Part shown: positions 25,432 through 34,176 of the stretch, one piece after another
Position numbering within the stretch: the first letter of the stretch is position 1
Layout of the letters: every line of letters starts with the position of its first letter
Assembly (NCBI RefSeq): GCF_003172915.1
Contig: NZ_QGKU01000033.1
Location: 62,001 to 126,000, forward strand
DNA from: Meridianimarinicoccus roseus
Lineage (GTDB): Bacteria; Pseudomonadota; Alphaproteobacteria; Rhodobacterales; Rhodobacteraceae
Length of the DNA: 64,000 nucleotides
Reading direction: 5' to 3'
Made by a program: the position numbers and the translations under genes
The notes under the pieces: model-generated
The model's database searches: none
Told to the model about the DNA's origin: nothing
Seen by the model: only the letters and a program-made list of their open reading frames with translations

Positions 25432-26604
25432 ATGCTCAAACACTACCTTGCCGCCAGTACCCTCGCCATTGCCATGGCGACCGCGCTTCCCGCCGCCGCG
25501 ACGGAGATCGCCATCGGCTACCTGCGCGCCGAACAGCCTGCGCCGCCGGTGCTGTCCAACCTGCGCCCTGACCCCGCCGACCTCGGCATCGCCGGAGCGC
25601 AGGCCGGGCTGGCCGACACCCGAACCACGGGGCAGTTTCTCGGACACGACTACACGCTTGATGTCGTTTCGGTCCCGCCAGGGGGAGACGTTCTGGGCGC
25701 TGCACGGGCCGCGCTTGGGAGCAGCCGCCTTCTGCTGCTCGACGCGCCGGCCGATACCGTGCTCGCCATCGCCGACCTGCCCGAGGCGCAGGGCGCGCTG
25801 TTGTTCAATGTCGCCGCTCCCGACCCGGTGCTGCGCGACGCCGAATGCCGTGCCAACGTGCTGCACACGGTCGCCAGCACCGCAATGCGCACCGATGCGC
25901 TGATACAGGTGCTGCTGGCCAAGCGCTGGACGGATATCGTGGCAGTCGCTGGCGCGCACGAGGCGGACAGCGCCTTCATGGACGCGCTCGACCGGTCGGC
26001 GGGGAAGTTCGGCCTTAAGATCGGCAAGCGCAAGATCTGGGCCTTCGATGCCGACATGCGCCGCGCCGCATCAACCGAGGTGCCGCTGTTCACACAAGAT
26101 CTTGGCGACTACGACGTGCTGCTTGTCGCCGACGAACTGGACGATTTCGGCGAATATATCCTGTACAACACCTGGCGTCCCCGGCCCGTCGCGGGCAGCG
26201 TCGGCATGACGCCGCAGACGTGGTCGCCCGCACTGGAACAATGGGGCGCGGTGCAGCTTCAGGAACGCTTCCGCGACACTTCCGGGCGCGACATGCAGCC
26301 AGAGGATTACGCCGCCTGGGCCGCGCTGCGCAGTATCGGGGAGGCGGTCACGCGGACCGGCTTCGCCGCCCCGGATGCCCTGCGCGCCTACATCCTGTCA
26401 GACGAGTTCGAGCTGGACGGCTTCAAGGGCCGCCCGCTCAGCTACCGGGGCTGGAACGGGCAGTTGCGCCAGCCGATCCCCGTGGTCCATCCCCGCGCGC
26501 TGGTGGCGCTGGCCCCGGTGGAAGGCTTCCTGCACCAGGTCAACGAACTTGATACTCTGGGTCTGGATGCGCCCGAAGTCGATTGCACCGCCTTCGGCGA
26601 TTGA
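25432..26604 (+). CDS. PQQ-catabolism-associated ABC-type substrate-binding protein
   Basis: 390 residues with a signal peptide ending near PAAATE, then a type 1 periplasmic-binding fold (branched-chain amino acid receptor-like). The body matches the family found beside PQQ-dependent alcohol catabolism genes: IAIGYLRAE at the start, GHDYTLDVV, and LFNVAAPDPVLRDAECRANVLHT in the middle. The ATG at 25432 is preceded by GGGAGAA. No ABC permease or ATPase gene for it is present nearby, although such genes usually accompany this family. The ligand is unknown. Confidence 0.82.
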   Translation: MLKHYLAASTLAIAMATALPAAATEIAIGYLRAEQPAPPVLSNLRPDPADLGIAGAQAGLADTRTTGQFLGHDYTLDVVSVPPGGDVLGAARAALGSSRLLLLDAPADTVLAIADLPEAQGALLFNVAAPDPVLRDAECRANVLHTVASTAMRTDALIQVLLAKRWTDIVAVAGAHEADSAFMDALDRSAGKFGLKIGKRKIWAFDADMRRAASTEVPLFTQDLGDYDVLLVADELDDFGEYILYNTWRPRPVAGSVGMTPQTWSPALEQWGAVQLQERFRDTSGRDMQPEDYAAWAALRSIGEAVTRTGFAAPDALRAYILSDEFELDGFKGRPLSYRGWNGQLRQPIPVVHPRALVALAPVEGFLHQVNELDTLGLDAPEVDCTAFGD

Positions 26605-26673
26605 CAGACCGACCACTTCCCCAAATCAGAAACCGTGCGCAGGGCAACGACCGGCGTGGCAAAGGAGAGACGC

Positions 26674-27633
26674 ATGAAAACGGCGATGACGGCACTCGTG
26701 CTCGGGCTGGCCTTCAGCGGCGCGCAGGCCGCCGAGATCTGGGTCACCAACGAGAAGGACGACACAATCAGCGTCATCGACATCGACACGCTGGAAGTGA
26801 CACGCACGATCCCTACCGGCGAACGCCCGCGCGGGATCATCTTCAGCCATGACTATTCGGTGGTCTACATCTGCGCCTCAGACAGCGACTCGGTGCAGGT
26901 GATGGACCCGGAAACCGGCCGCATCCTGCATGACCTGCCCTCGGGCGAGGACCCGGAACAGTTCGCGCTGCACCCGGACAACCGTCACCTCTACATCGCC
27001 AACGAGGACGACGCGATCACAACGGTCGTGGACGTGGAGACCCGCACCGTCGTATCTCAGATCAGCGTTGGCATCGAACCAGAAGGCATGGCCGTCAGCC
27101 CGGACGGCAGGATCGCAATCACCACATCCGAAACGACGAACATGGCGCACTGGATCGACACGGACACACAGAAGATCTTCGCCAACTCGCTGGTCGGCAG
27201 CCGCCCGCGCCATGCGGAGTTTCCGAAGGGCGGGACCGAGATGTGGGTCAGTTCCGAAATCGGTGGCACGGTGGCGGTGTTCGATACCGCAACACAGAAA
27301 CAGAAAGCAAAGATCAGCTTCGAGGTGCAGGGGGTGCATGACGACAGGGTACAGCCCGTCGGGTTCGAGTTCACCGAAGGCGACACCCATGCCTTCGTCG
27401 CGCTTGGGCCGTCCAACCATGTCGCGGTCGTGAACGCCGAAACCTACGAGGTGGAGGACTACATTCTCGTCGGGCGTCGCGTCTGGCACATGGCCTTTTC
27501 ACCTGACAAGTCGCTGCTGTTCACAACGAACGGCGTGTCCGGCGACGTGACCGTGATCGACGTGGCGGCCCGCGAGGCAATCAAGTCGATCAAGGTCGGC
27601 CGGTTCCCCTGGGGCGCAGCGCTGCGGCCTTGA
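26674..27633 (+). CDS. YVTN-type beta-propeller protein of the PQQ alcohol catabolism cluster
   Basis: 319 residues. The signal peptide ends near AQAAE, then there are about seven blades with repeats such as IWVTNEKDDTISVIDIDTLEV, RGIIFSHD and VYICASDSDSVQVMDPETG. The ATG at 26674 has AAAGGAGAGACGC just before it. Relatives lie next to PQQ dehydrogenase genes and are periplasmic; their molecular role is unproven. It follows the binding-protein gene by 69 bases, likely in one transcript. Confidence 0.85.
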   Translation: MKTAMTALVLGLAFSGAQAAEIWVTNEKDDTISVIDIDTLEVTRTIPTGERPRGIIFSHDYSVVYICASDSDSVQVMDPETGRILHDLPSGEDPEQFALHPDNRHLYIANEDDAITTVVDVETRTVVSQISVGIEPEGMAVSPDGRIAITTSETTNMAHWIDTDTQKIFANSLVGSRPRHAEFPKGGTEMWVSSEIGGTVAVFDTATQKQKAKISFEVQGVHDDRVQPVGFEFTEGDTHAFVALGPSNHVAVVNAETYEVEDYILVGRRVWHMAFSPDKSLLFTTNGVSGDVTVIDVAAREAIKSIKVGRFPWGAALRP

Positions 27634-27737
27634 CGGCCGCGCGGGGGCCGAAGCGCGGCTGATGCCGCGTCTACGACCCCGGCCGCCTGCCCTTGCGCGG
27701 CGCGCTCTGCTAAGGTGCGCACAGGAGGACGCATTCC

Positions 27738-28295
27738 ATGACCTATCGTTTCCCGATCCGCCTTGCGGCGCTGCTTGCCGCGCTTGCCCTGCCCGCAGCC
27801 GCAGCCGACGACACCGATGACGCGCACGGCACCCTGAACCCCGACGAGATGACGTGGCAATCGATGCTCGACCGCGCAGACCGGGGAGAAACCGGGATGG
27901 TGCTGTGTTCCAGCGGCTACATGCTTACGAAATCGGGCAATCACGCCGCGGCGCGCACGCTTTTTCGCAACTGCGCCGACGCCGGATATACCGGCGCAAT
28001 GACTTGGATGAGCCAGCTCGACAACAACGGGCTGGGCGCCGAATACGATCCCGACGCCGCTGCCGACTGGGACAGGCAGGCGGCCGAACGGGGCGATCCC
28101 GTGGGCAAGTTCAACTACGGGCTGGACCTGATCCGCGGCCACGGCGTGCCGCGCGATGTGGAGGCTGGCCGCGCGCTGGTGGACGAGGCCGCCCGCGACG
28201 GTCTGAAGATCGCCCGGCAGATGCAGGACAGCGGCTATGACCCCGAGGCCGTCACGCCGGATGCGGACCGCTGGAAATACGCACCTCTGTTCTGA
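27738..28295 (+). CDS. Exported Sel1-repeat protein
   Basis: 185 residues with a signal peptide (cleavage near PAAAADD) and two or more Sel1/TPR-like helical repeats, best seen in GDPVGKFNYGLDLIRGHGVPRDVEAGRALVDEAA. Two cysteines (VLCSSGY and RNCADAG) could form a disulfide. It has a GGAGGA site before the ATG. It lies between the beta-propeller and cytochrome c genes, so a scaffold or assembly role in periplasmic alcohol oxidation is possible. A TACGACC element lies in its upstream gap (27673-27679). Confidence 0.75.
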   Translation: MTYRFPIRLAALLAALALPAAAADDTDDAHGTLNPDEMTWQSMLDRADRGETGMVLCSSGYMLTKSGNHAAARTLFRNCADAGYTGAMTWMSQLDNNGLGAEYDPDAAADWDRQAAERGDPVGKFNYGLDLIRGHGVPRDVEAGRALVDEAARDGLKIARQMQDSGYDPEAVTPDADRWKYAPLF

Positions 28296-28330
28296 CCGGG
28301 CCCGCGGACGAAAGGGACGACAGGGGCGCG

Positions 28331-28369
28331 GACTACGACCAAAGCAGCATCGCCCGCATGGTCGTAGTC
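28331..28369. promoter_or_regulatory. Inverted repeat of the TACGACC element upstream of cytochrome c
   Basis: GACTACGACCA (28331-28341) and TGGTCGTAGTC (28359-28369) are perfect 11-bp inverted arms with a 17-base gap. The same TACGACC core recurs in other intergenic regions of the alcohol-oxidation genes, which suggests a shared dimeric activator, perhaps the LuxR-type regulator at 62327-63013. Confidence 0.55.
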
Positions 28370-28383
28370 TTGACCTGCATCAA
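28370..28383. promoter_or_regulatory. FNR/FixK-like box TTGACCTGCATCAA
   Basis: This 14-mer matches TTGAT-N4-ATCAA with one mismatch and is flanked by C and G that extend the dyad. It sits 54 bases upstream of the cytochrome c start. The same TTGACC could instead act as a -35 hexamer. Confidence 0.4.
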
Positions 28384-28436
28384 GAAAGCGCCCGGGTGGC
28401 GGGCCTACGGTCGGCCCGTCAATCCCAAGGAGACCT

Positions 28437-28847
28437 ATGATGAAACCGTTACTCGCCGCTGCAGCGCTTGCCCTGTCTGGCCTCACCGCCCTGCCCGCCA
28501 CCGCCGATGTCACCTTCGAGGATGTCAAGATCAGCGCCGGGCAGACCCTGTTCGAAGCCGAATGCCGCCGCTGCCACGCCACCAACCCCACCGACGCCAG
28601 CTATGGCCCGCCTCTGGAGGACGTGGTCGGCCGCGCCGCGGGCACCCATGCCGATTACGACTATTCCGACGCGCTGGCCGCCTCGGGCATCGTGTGGACT
28701 CCGGCCGCCCTGCGCGCCTGGATGGAGGATAACGACGGCTTCATGCCCGGCACCAAGATGCGCCATGTCGGGATCGAAGACCGCACGGTGCAGGACTTCA
28801 TACTCGCCTACCTGCAAAGCCTGACCGCGGGCACCGCAGCGCAGTAG
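28437..28847 (+). CDS. Periplasmic c-type cytochrome of the PQQ alcohol dehydrogenase cluster
   Basis: 136 residues. The signal peptide ends near LPATADV and one heme site is CRRCH (around residue 42). A class I fold follows, with the distal-ligand Met likely in GTKMRHVG or FMPG near residue 100. The start is ATG 28437 or the adjacent ATG 28440, which is 7 bases from AAGGAG. Its position just before the PQQ dehydrogenase gene suggests it accepts electrons from that enzyme, but PedF at 57.9 kb is another candidate. Confidence 0.88.
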   Translation: MMKPLLAAAALALSGLTALPATADVTFEDVKISAGQTLFEAECRRCHATNPTDASYGPPLEDVVGRAAGTHADYDYSDALAASGIVWTPAALRAWMEDNDGFMPGTKMRHVGIEDRTVQDFILAYLQSLTAGTAAQ

Positions 28848-28896
28848 CAGCGCGAAGCCCTACGACCGCCATCTGCGCCCGCGTGTCGCAGACATC

Positions 28897-28932
28897 GTTG
28901 CAGCCCGCCCGCATAGCGCGGCGGGCTGCAAC
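28897..28932 (+). terminator. Strong stem-loop after the cytochrome c gene
   Basis: Perfect 13-bp stem (28897-28909 with 28920-28932) and a 10-base loop, 50 bases after the cytochrome stop and before the dehydrogenase promoter region. It lacks a T-run, so it may be a 3'-end stabiliser or Rho-assisted terminator. Confidence 0.6.
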
Positions 28933-29027
28933 CGTCATGGCCAGGCCGAAGAAGCGCGCCAACCATCTGTAAAAAAACGGTTGTTTTTCTCCGATCACGC
29001 TTTCGCGACCCCGTCAATTCGCCTGTA

Positions 29028-29037
29028 GTCGTACGAC
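29028..29037. promoter_or_regulatory. GTCGTACGAC palindrome upstream of the PQQ dehydrogenase
   Basis: A perfect 10-bp palindrome containing the TACGACC core (29032-29038), about 100 bases before the dehydrogenase start. It belongs to the same element family as 28331-28369 and 63081-63087. Confidence 0.5.
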
Positions 29038-29137
29038 CTTTAGCGCGTTGCGGGACGCGCGGCGGGGTTCCTATTGTCGCCCGTACGAACCGGGTGCGAC
29101 CACCTTCGCGCCGGAAACCGTGTTCTGGGAGGAACAT

Positions 29138-30904
29138 ATGAACCGCTTCATCACCGCCGTCGTCGCATCGCTTCTCGTCGCCGGGCCGGGCTTCGCCCAG
29201 GTCACGGAGGAGGATCTCGCCAACGATCAGACCGACACCAGCCAGGTCGTCACCAACGGCATGGGCCGCCATCTTCAACGCTACAGCCCGCTCGACACGC
29301 TCAACAAGAGCAACGTGGAGAACCTCGTTCCGGCATGGGCGTTCAGCCTCGGCGGCGAGAAGCAGCGCGGGCAGGAAACCCAGCCGCTGGTCTATGACGG
29401 CATCATGTACATCACCGGCTCGTACAGCCGGGTCTACGCCATCGACGTGAAGACCGGCAAGGAAATCTGGCAATACGACGCCCGTCTGCCGGAAGGCATC
29501 CTGCCCTGCTGCGACGTGATCAACCGCGGCGGCGCAATCTACGGTGACAAGTTCTTCTTCGGCACGCTGGACGCGCGCATCGTCGCGCTTGACCTCAAGA
29601 CCGGCGACGTGGTGTGGCGCGACAAGATCGCCGACTACAAGGCCGGATACAGCTACACCGCCGCTCCGCTTGTCGTGGGCGGGCTGGTCATCACCGGCAA
29701 CTCGGGCGGTGAATTCGGCATCGTCGGCGAAGTGCAGGCCCGCGACGCCGACACGGGCGAACTGGTCTGGACCCGCCCGATGATCGAAGGTCACATGGGG
29801 ACCTACAAGGGCGAGGAAAGCACGATGACCGGCGTGCTGAATGCGACCTGGCCGGGCGACATGTGGAAAACCGGCGGCGGCGCGACCTGGCTCGGCGGCA
29901 GCTACGACATCGACACCGACACGCTGGTCTTCGGCGCGGGCAACCCGGCACCTTGGAACAGCCACCTGCGCGGTGCGGGCGAACCGAAGGCCGACAATTC
30001 GGGCGATAACCTCTATGCCGCGTCGCGAGTCGCCATCGACCCCGCCAACGGCGAAATCAAGTGGCACTATCAGACCACGCCGCGCGAGGGCTGGGATTTC
30101 GACGGCGTCAACGAGGTCGTGGCCTTCACCGACGCCGAGGGCAACAAGAAGTTCGCCACAGCCGACCGCAACGGCTTCTTCTATGTGCTGAACCGCGAGG
30201 ACGGCGCGTTCGTGGACGCATGGCCCTTCGTGAAGGACATCACTTGGGCCGAAGGCATCGGGGATGACGGTCGCCCGATCTACATCGAGGAAGGCCGCCC
30301 CGGCGACCCATCCGCCGCAACCGACGGCACCAAGGGCGAAACCGTGTTCTCGGCGCCGTCCTTCCTTGGCGGCAAGAACTGGCAGCCGATGTCCTTCAGC
30401 CAGAAGACCGGGCTGTTCTACGTGCCGTCCAACGAATGGGGCATGGACATCTGGAACGAACCGATCACCTACAAGAAGGGTGCCGCCTATCTCGGTTCCG
30501 GCTTCACGATCAAGCCGATGTACGAGGACCATATCGGCTCGCTCAAGGCGATCGACCCGATGACCGGCGAATGGAAATGGGAGTACAAGAACGACGCTCC
30601 GCTCTGGGGCGGGGTGATGACCACCGCGGGCGGTCTGGTGTTCTTCGGCACCCCCGAGGGCGAATTCATCGCGCTGGACGACGAGACGGGCGAGAAGCTC
30701 TGGTCGTTCCAGACCGGGTCGGGAATCGTTGGCCAGCCGATCACCTGGGAGATGGATGGCGAGCAATATGTCGCCGTTATGTCCGGCTGGGGCGGCGCCG
30801 TGCCGCTCTGGGGCGGAGAGGTCGCGGCGAAGGTGAACTACCTGAACCAGGGCGGCCTTCTGTGGACGTTCCGCCTGCCCAAGGCCTTGGCATCGGCTGA
30901 ATAA
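29138..30904 (+). CDS. exaF: PQQ-dependent alcohol dehydrogenase, lanthanide type (ExaF/PedH-like)
   Basis: A 588-residue periplasmic quinoprotein. The signal peptide ends near GFAQV and an eight-bladed propeller with W-motifs follows. The vicinal disulfide pair is C124-C125 (PCCD). The active site reads [11 protein letters not shown]: catalytic Asp320 is followed two residues later by Asp322. That second Asp is the extra metal ligand that marks lanthanide-dependent members; calcium enzymes have Ala, Ser or Thr there. The overall sequence resembles ethanol-type rather than methanol-type enzymes. The ATG has GGGAGGA upstream. Neighbouring cytochrome c, XoxJ-like and propeller genes support alcohol oxidation in the periplasm. 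A terminator follows. Confidence 0.92.
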   Translation: MNRFITAVVASLLVAGPGFAQVTEEDLANDQTDTSQVVTNGMGRHLQRYSPLDTLNKSNVENLVPAWAFSLGGEKQRGQETQPLVYDGIMYITGSYSRVYAIDVKTGKEIWQYDARLPEGILPCCDVINRGGAIYGDKFFFGTLDARIVALDLKTGDVVWRDKIADYKAGYSYTAAPLVVGGLVITGNSGGEFGIVGEVQARDADTGELVWTRPMIEGHMGTYKGEESTMTGVLNATWPGDMWKTGGGATWLGGSYDIDTDTLVFGAGNPAPWNSHLRGAGEPKADNSGDNLYAASRVAIDPANGEIKWHYQTTPREGWDFDGVNEVVAFTDAEGNKKFATADRNGFFYVLNREDGAFVDAWPFVKDITWAEGIGDDGRPIYIEEGRPGDPSAATDGTKGETVFSAPSFLGGKNWQPMSFSQKTGLFYVPSNEWGMDIWNEPITYKKGAAYLGSGFTIKPMYEDHIGSLKAIDPMTGEWKWEYKNDAPLWGGVMTTAGGLVFFGTPEGEFIALDDETGEKLWSFQTGSGIVGQPITWEMDGEQYVAVMSGWGGAVPLWGGEVAAKVNYLNQGGLLWTFRLPKALASAE

Positions 30905-30927
30905 AGCTCCGATCCCGAACCAGACCG

Positions 30928-30960
30928 AAGCGCATCCGGAGTGATCCGGGTGCGCTTTTC
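30928..30960 (+). terminator. Rho-independent terminator after the PQQ dehydrogenase
   Basis: 13-bp stem with one G-T pair (30928-30940 with 30945-30957), GTGA loop and a following TTTTC. It lies 24 bases past the dehydrogenase stop. Confidence 0.85.
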
Positions 30961-30972
30961 TGTTGCGCAACA

Positions 30973-31013
30973 TGTCTGATTTTTCTGACACCCGCCGTCA
31001 GGAAAAATAGACA
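30973..31013. repeat. Long AT-rich dyad upstream of the B12-binding gene
   Basis: Two 17-base arms (30973-30989 and 30997-31013) pair along TGTCT, ATTTTT and CTGAC, with one bulged base on each side and a 7-base spacer. It may be a second terminator or an operator for the B12-binding protein gene that starts at 31163. Confidence 0.55.
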
Positions 31014-31162
31014 TATTCCTGCTTTTGCACGGTTTTTCGGCGCAAACCGCGTGTCTGAACTTGCTCGACGCCGGTTTTTGCATACCATCGCGCACAAGTC
31101 GGACGAGAACGGGCAAGCAAACCCGTCGAACGCTACCGACGCGAAGCGAGGGGGGGTGTATC

Positions 31163-32041
31163 GTGACGTCCATGGACGACGGTGAAAGTACCTTCGATCT
31201 GAACGGGTTTGAACGAATGAGCCGGGGCTTTGCCTCGCTGCACGGCTGCCTGCCGGAAAGCGCCCTGAACGTTCTGGCCCGTGAAGTGATCGCGCGCCTT
31301 GCGGCGCAGCGCGGCGCACTACGCGACGAAGCCGCCCATCCGGCCGACCCGGCCCTGATCGACACGTTCTGCGATGCTCTGATCGGCAACGCGCCCAATG
31401 CCGCGATCGACCGGATTACCGCGCTGCGCAGCAACGGCGCCACGATCGACCAGGTGTATCTCGGGGTGCTTGCGCCGGCGGCCCGTCGCCTTGGCACGTG
31501 GTGGGACGAAAGCCGCGCCAGCTTTGCCGAGGTGACCATCGGCGTCGCGAGGATTTACGGCATCATGTACGCGCTGCGGGCCGAATTCCCGCTCCCGGTG
31601 GACTTCGAGCGGCGCCGCGCCGCCTTCGCCTCGGTGCCGGGCGAGGACCACACGCTGGGCGTCAGCATGGCGGCGGACCTGTTCCGCAAGGAAGGCTGGG
31701 AGATCGACCTGAAGCTCGGTCACGATCACGACGGATTGGTGCAAGCGCTGGCAATCGGCGATTCGCCCATCATAGGCCTGTCGGCCGGGCGCGAAGAGGC
31801 CTTGCCGGGCCTGATCCGGCTGATCGTCGCACTTCGGGTCAGCAACCCGCGCGCCTATATCCTCGTGGCAGGCCGCTACGTCGCAGCCCATGCCGACACG
31901 TTGGCCCTGACCGGGGCGGACGCGGCGGCATCCGAGGTGCCCGAAGCGCTGGCGGCGATGGATCTGCTATGGGAACGCGCGATGGCCGACATCGTCACGC
32001 GCGCCGCTGCTGCCGACGAGCCTCTTAGGCGCAAGACCTAA
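31163..32041 (+). CDS. Cobalamin-binding-domain regulator (PpaA/AerR-like)
   Basis: 292 residues. A helical N-terminal half (HGCLPESALNVLAREVIARL; VLAPAARRLGTWWDESRASFAEVTIG) matches the cap of B12-binding sensor proteins. The C-terminal Rossmann-like B12 domain has EDHTLGVSMAADLFRKEGW, holding the His and Gly of the lower-ligand motif. No DNA-binding or catalytic domain is seen. In Rhodobacter such stand-alone proteins (PpaA/AerR) work by binding partner regulators. The start is GTG 31163, about 8 bases from a G-rich ribosome site; ATG 31172 is an alternative. It is followed 41 bases later by the NosR-like gene. Confidence 0.8.
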   Translation: MTSMDDGESTFDLNGFERMSRGFASLHGCLPESALNVLAREVIARLAAQRGALRDEAAHPADPALIDTFCDALIGNAPNAAIDRITALRSNGATIDQVYLGVLAPAARRLGTWWDESRASFAEVTIGVARIYGIMYALRAEFPLPVDFERRRAAFASVPGEDHTLGVSMAADLFRKEGWEIDLKLGHDHDGLVQALAIGDSPIIGLSAGREEALPGLIRLIVALRVSNPRAYILVAGRYVAAHADTLALTGADAAASEVPEALAAMDLLWERAMADIVTRAAAADEPLRRKT

Positions 32042-32082
32042 GTCGCATTGGGGGCACGGGACTGCCGGACTAGGCTCCGGCC

Positions 32083-34176
32083 ATGCTCCGACTGCTCCCT
32101 GTCCTCGCGATCCTTCTTGCCGTTCTGTCCGGCCCGGCAGCGGCCGAACCGGCCACGCGCGCGCGCATCGCGGCGATGATCGTTCCGCCCTTCTCTCTGG
32201 GCGAGGCGCTGAACGACAAGGGCGTATACCAGTTGCTCAATTCGGGCGGGGCCGAAGCCGGCTTCGTGTTCGAAACCGAACAGATGGCGCCGCTGCCCGG
32301 CTTTTCCGGCGCGCCGATCAACATGCTGGTGACACTGGACCCGGACGGGCGATTCCTCGATGTGAGGCTCCTGTCGCACAACGAACCGATATTCGTTTCG
32401 GGCCTCGGCGAAGCGCCGTTCCACAAGTTCTTCGAACAGTATCGCGGGCTGTCGATCTCGGAACCGCTCGTTGTCGGCACACCTTATGGCAAGGGCGGTG
32501 CGGGCAGTGAACTGACGTATCTAGACGGCGTGACCAAGGCCACGGCCAGCGTGCGCATCGCACATGAAAGCCTGATGGCCGCAGCGCTTCAGGTTGCCCG
32601 CGAGAAGATGAGCGGAATTTCCGCCGGCCCCCCCGTAACCCCGGACCCCTCCGTCGATGCCCCGCTGGATTGGCAGGCGTTGCTGGAACAGGGCATCGCC
32701 CGCAACCTTCGCCTGACAAATGCAGAGGCCGACGCGCTGTTCGCGGGCTCCATATGGGCCGACGACGACCCCGAGGCGCGGGCCGACCCGGAAGGGCTTT
32801 TCATCGACCTCTGGCTGATCGATATCGGCGCGCCGACGGTGGCGCAGGCCGTGCTCGACCCCGACAGCCTTGAAGAGTTGCGCCGCTTCACCGAAATCTC
32901 GCAGAGTGACGAGCCTCTCCTGCTGATCGAGACCGCGCGCCACGGCCTCGTGTCCGAGGATTTCGTGCGCAACACCGCACCTGACCGGCTGAGCGCGGAA
33001 CAAGGCGGCTTCCCGGTGGCGCTGCGTGACGCTGATCTGATGGTGGACCTATCTCGCGACCTGCCTCGTACGCTGCGCAATGGCACCGCGATGATCCTGC
33101 GCACCGACCGGCGGCTCGGGTTCGACCCGACGCAGGATTGGCTGCTGCACGCGCAGATCGTGCGCGAACACGGCATGTTCCAGCCTGAGATCGGCACCCG
33201 CAGCGTCACTCTGCCCTACCGAATGGACGAAAAGTTCTACATACGGCCCGGCGCGGTGGAACAGCTTGCGCCGTGGCGCGAGGCGCTGTTGAACCGCCAG
33301 GGCGACCTGATCGTCCTCGCGGGACTGCTTGCCGCGCTGCTGCTGGCGCAGGGCGCTGCTCTACGCCAACTCGCCCGGCTGCGGGCCTTCGTACCGCTGC
33401 GGCTTGCGGTGCTGGCCGTCGTGGTCGGCTTCGTCGGTTGGTGGGGCCAGGGACAATTGTCGATTGTCACGGTTCTGGCGGCAATCCGGACCGCTTGGGA
33501 AGGTGGCAGCTTCGCTTTCCTGCTCTACGACCCGTTCTCGCTGGCGATCTGGGCGGCTGCAATCATCGGCTTCGTCGCGTGGGGGCGCGGGCTGTTCTGC
33601 GGCTGGCTCTGCCCGTTCGGAGCACTTCAGGAATTCGCCCATCACCTTGGCCGTGCGCTGCGCCTGCCGGTGATCGAACCCTCGCCGCGCTGGGACGCGC
33701 GGCTGAAGAAACTGAAATACGTGCTGCTTGCCGGGCTGGTAGCCAGCGTCTTTACGGTGCCGGGCGCAGTGGACAAGCTGGCCGAGGTGGAACCCTTCAA
33801 GACCGCGATCACCACCTTTTTCCTGCGCGAATGGTACTATGTCGCCTATGCCGCTGCCTGGCTGGTGCTGGGTGCGGTGCTGTTCAAGGGCTTTTGCCGC
33901 TATGTCTGCCCGCTGGGCGCGGTGATGGCCATCGGCGGGCTGCTGCGCGGGCGGGACTGGATCGAACGGCGCGCCGAATGCGGATCACCCTGCCAACTGT
34001 GCCGGGTCAAGTGCAACTACGGCGCGATCGACCGCGCGGGAAAGGTGGACTATTCCGAGTGCTTCCAGTGCCTCGACTGCGTGACCGTCTTCGAAGATCC
34101 GAAGACCTGCGTGCCGCGCGTGCTGGACGCCCGCCGCGCTGGCCGCGCCGCACCTGCACAGGTGGCCGCCGAATGA
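32083..34176 (+). CDS. NosR-like membrane protein with FMN-binding and 4Fe-4S domains
   Basis: 697 residues. A signal peptide leads to a periplasmic domain whose TKATAS (residues 151-156, Thr154) fits the ApbE flavinylation motif. About five membrane helices follow after residue 410, then two CxxxCP sites (CGWLCPFGALQ and CRYVCPLGAV). The C-terminal ferredoxin part has CGSPCQLCRVKC and CFQCLDC. This is the NosR/NirI layout, which moves electrons between membrane and periplasm. There is no nos operon here. Instead it overlaps apbE and follows a B12-binding regulator and a PQQ dehydrogenase, so a different electron partner is likely. Confidence 0.85.
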   Translation: MLRLLPVLAILLAVLSGPAAAEPATRARIAAMIVPPFSLGEALNDKGVYQLLNSGGAEAGFVFETEQMAPLPGFSGAPINMLVTLDPDGRFLDVRLLSHNEPIFVSGLGEAPFHKFFEQYRGLSISEPLVVGTPYGKGGAGSELTYLDGVTKATASVRIAHESLMAAALQVAREKMSGISAGPPVTPDPSVDAPLDWQALLEQGIARNLRLTNAEADALFAGSIWADDDPEARADPEGLFIDLWLIDIGAPTVAQAVLDPDSLEELRRFTEISQSDEPLLLIETARHGLVSEDFVRNTAPDRLSAEQGGFPVALRDADLMVDLSRDLPRTLRNGTAMILRTDRRLGFDPTQDWLLHAQIVREHGMFQPEIGTRSVTLPYRMDEKFYIRPGAVEQLAPWREALLNRQGDLIVLAGLLAALLLAQGAALRQLARLRAFVPLRLAVLAVVVGFVGWWGQGQLSIVTVLAAIRTAWEGGSFAFLLYDPFSLAIWAAAIIGFVAWGRGLFCGWLCPFGALQEFAHHLGRALRLPVIEPSPRWDARLKKLKYVLLAGLVASVFTVPGAVDKLAEVEPFKTAITTFFLREWYYVAYAAAWLVLGAVLFKGFCRYVCPLGAVMAIGGLLRGRDWIERRAECGSPCQLCRVKCNYGAIDRAGKVDYSECFQCLDCVTVFEDPKTCVPRVLDARRAGRAAPAQVAAE

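Noticed and set aside
28973-28988. AAAAAC/GTTTTT hairpin as a terminator before the PQQ dehydrogenase
   Set aside because: The stem is only six mostly A-T pairs; the GC stem at 28897-28932 is a far better 3'-end structure.
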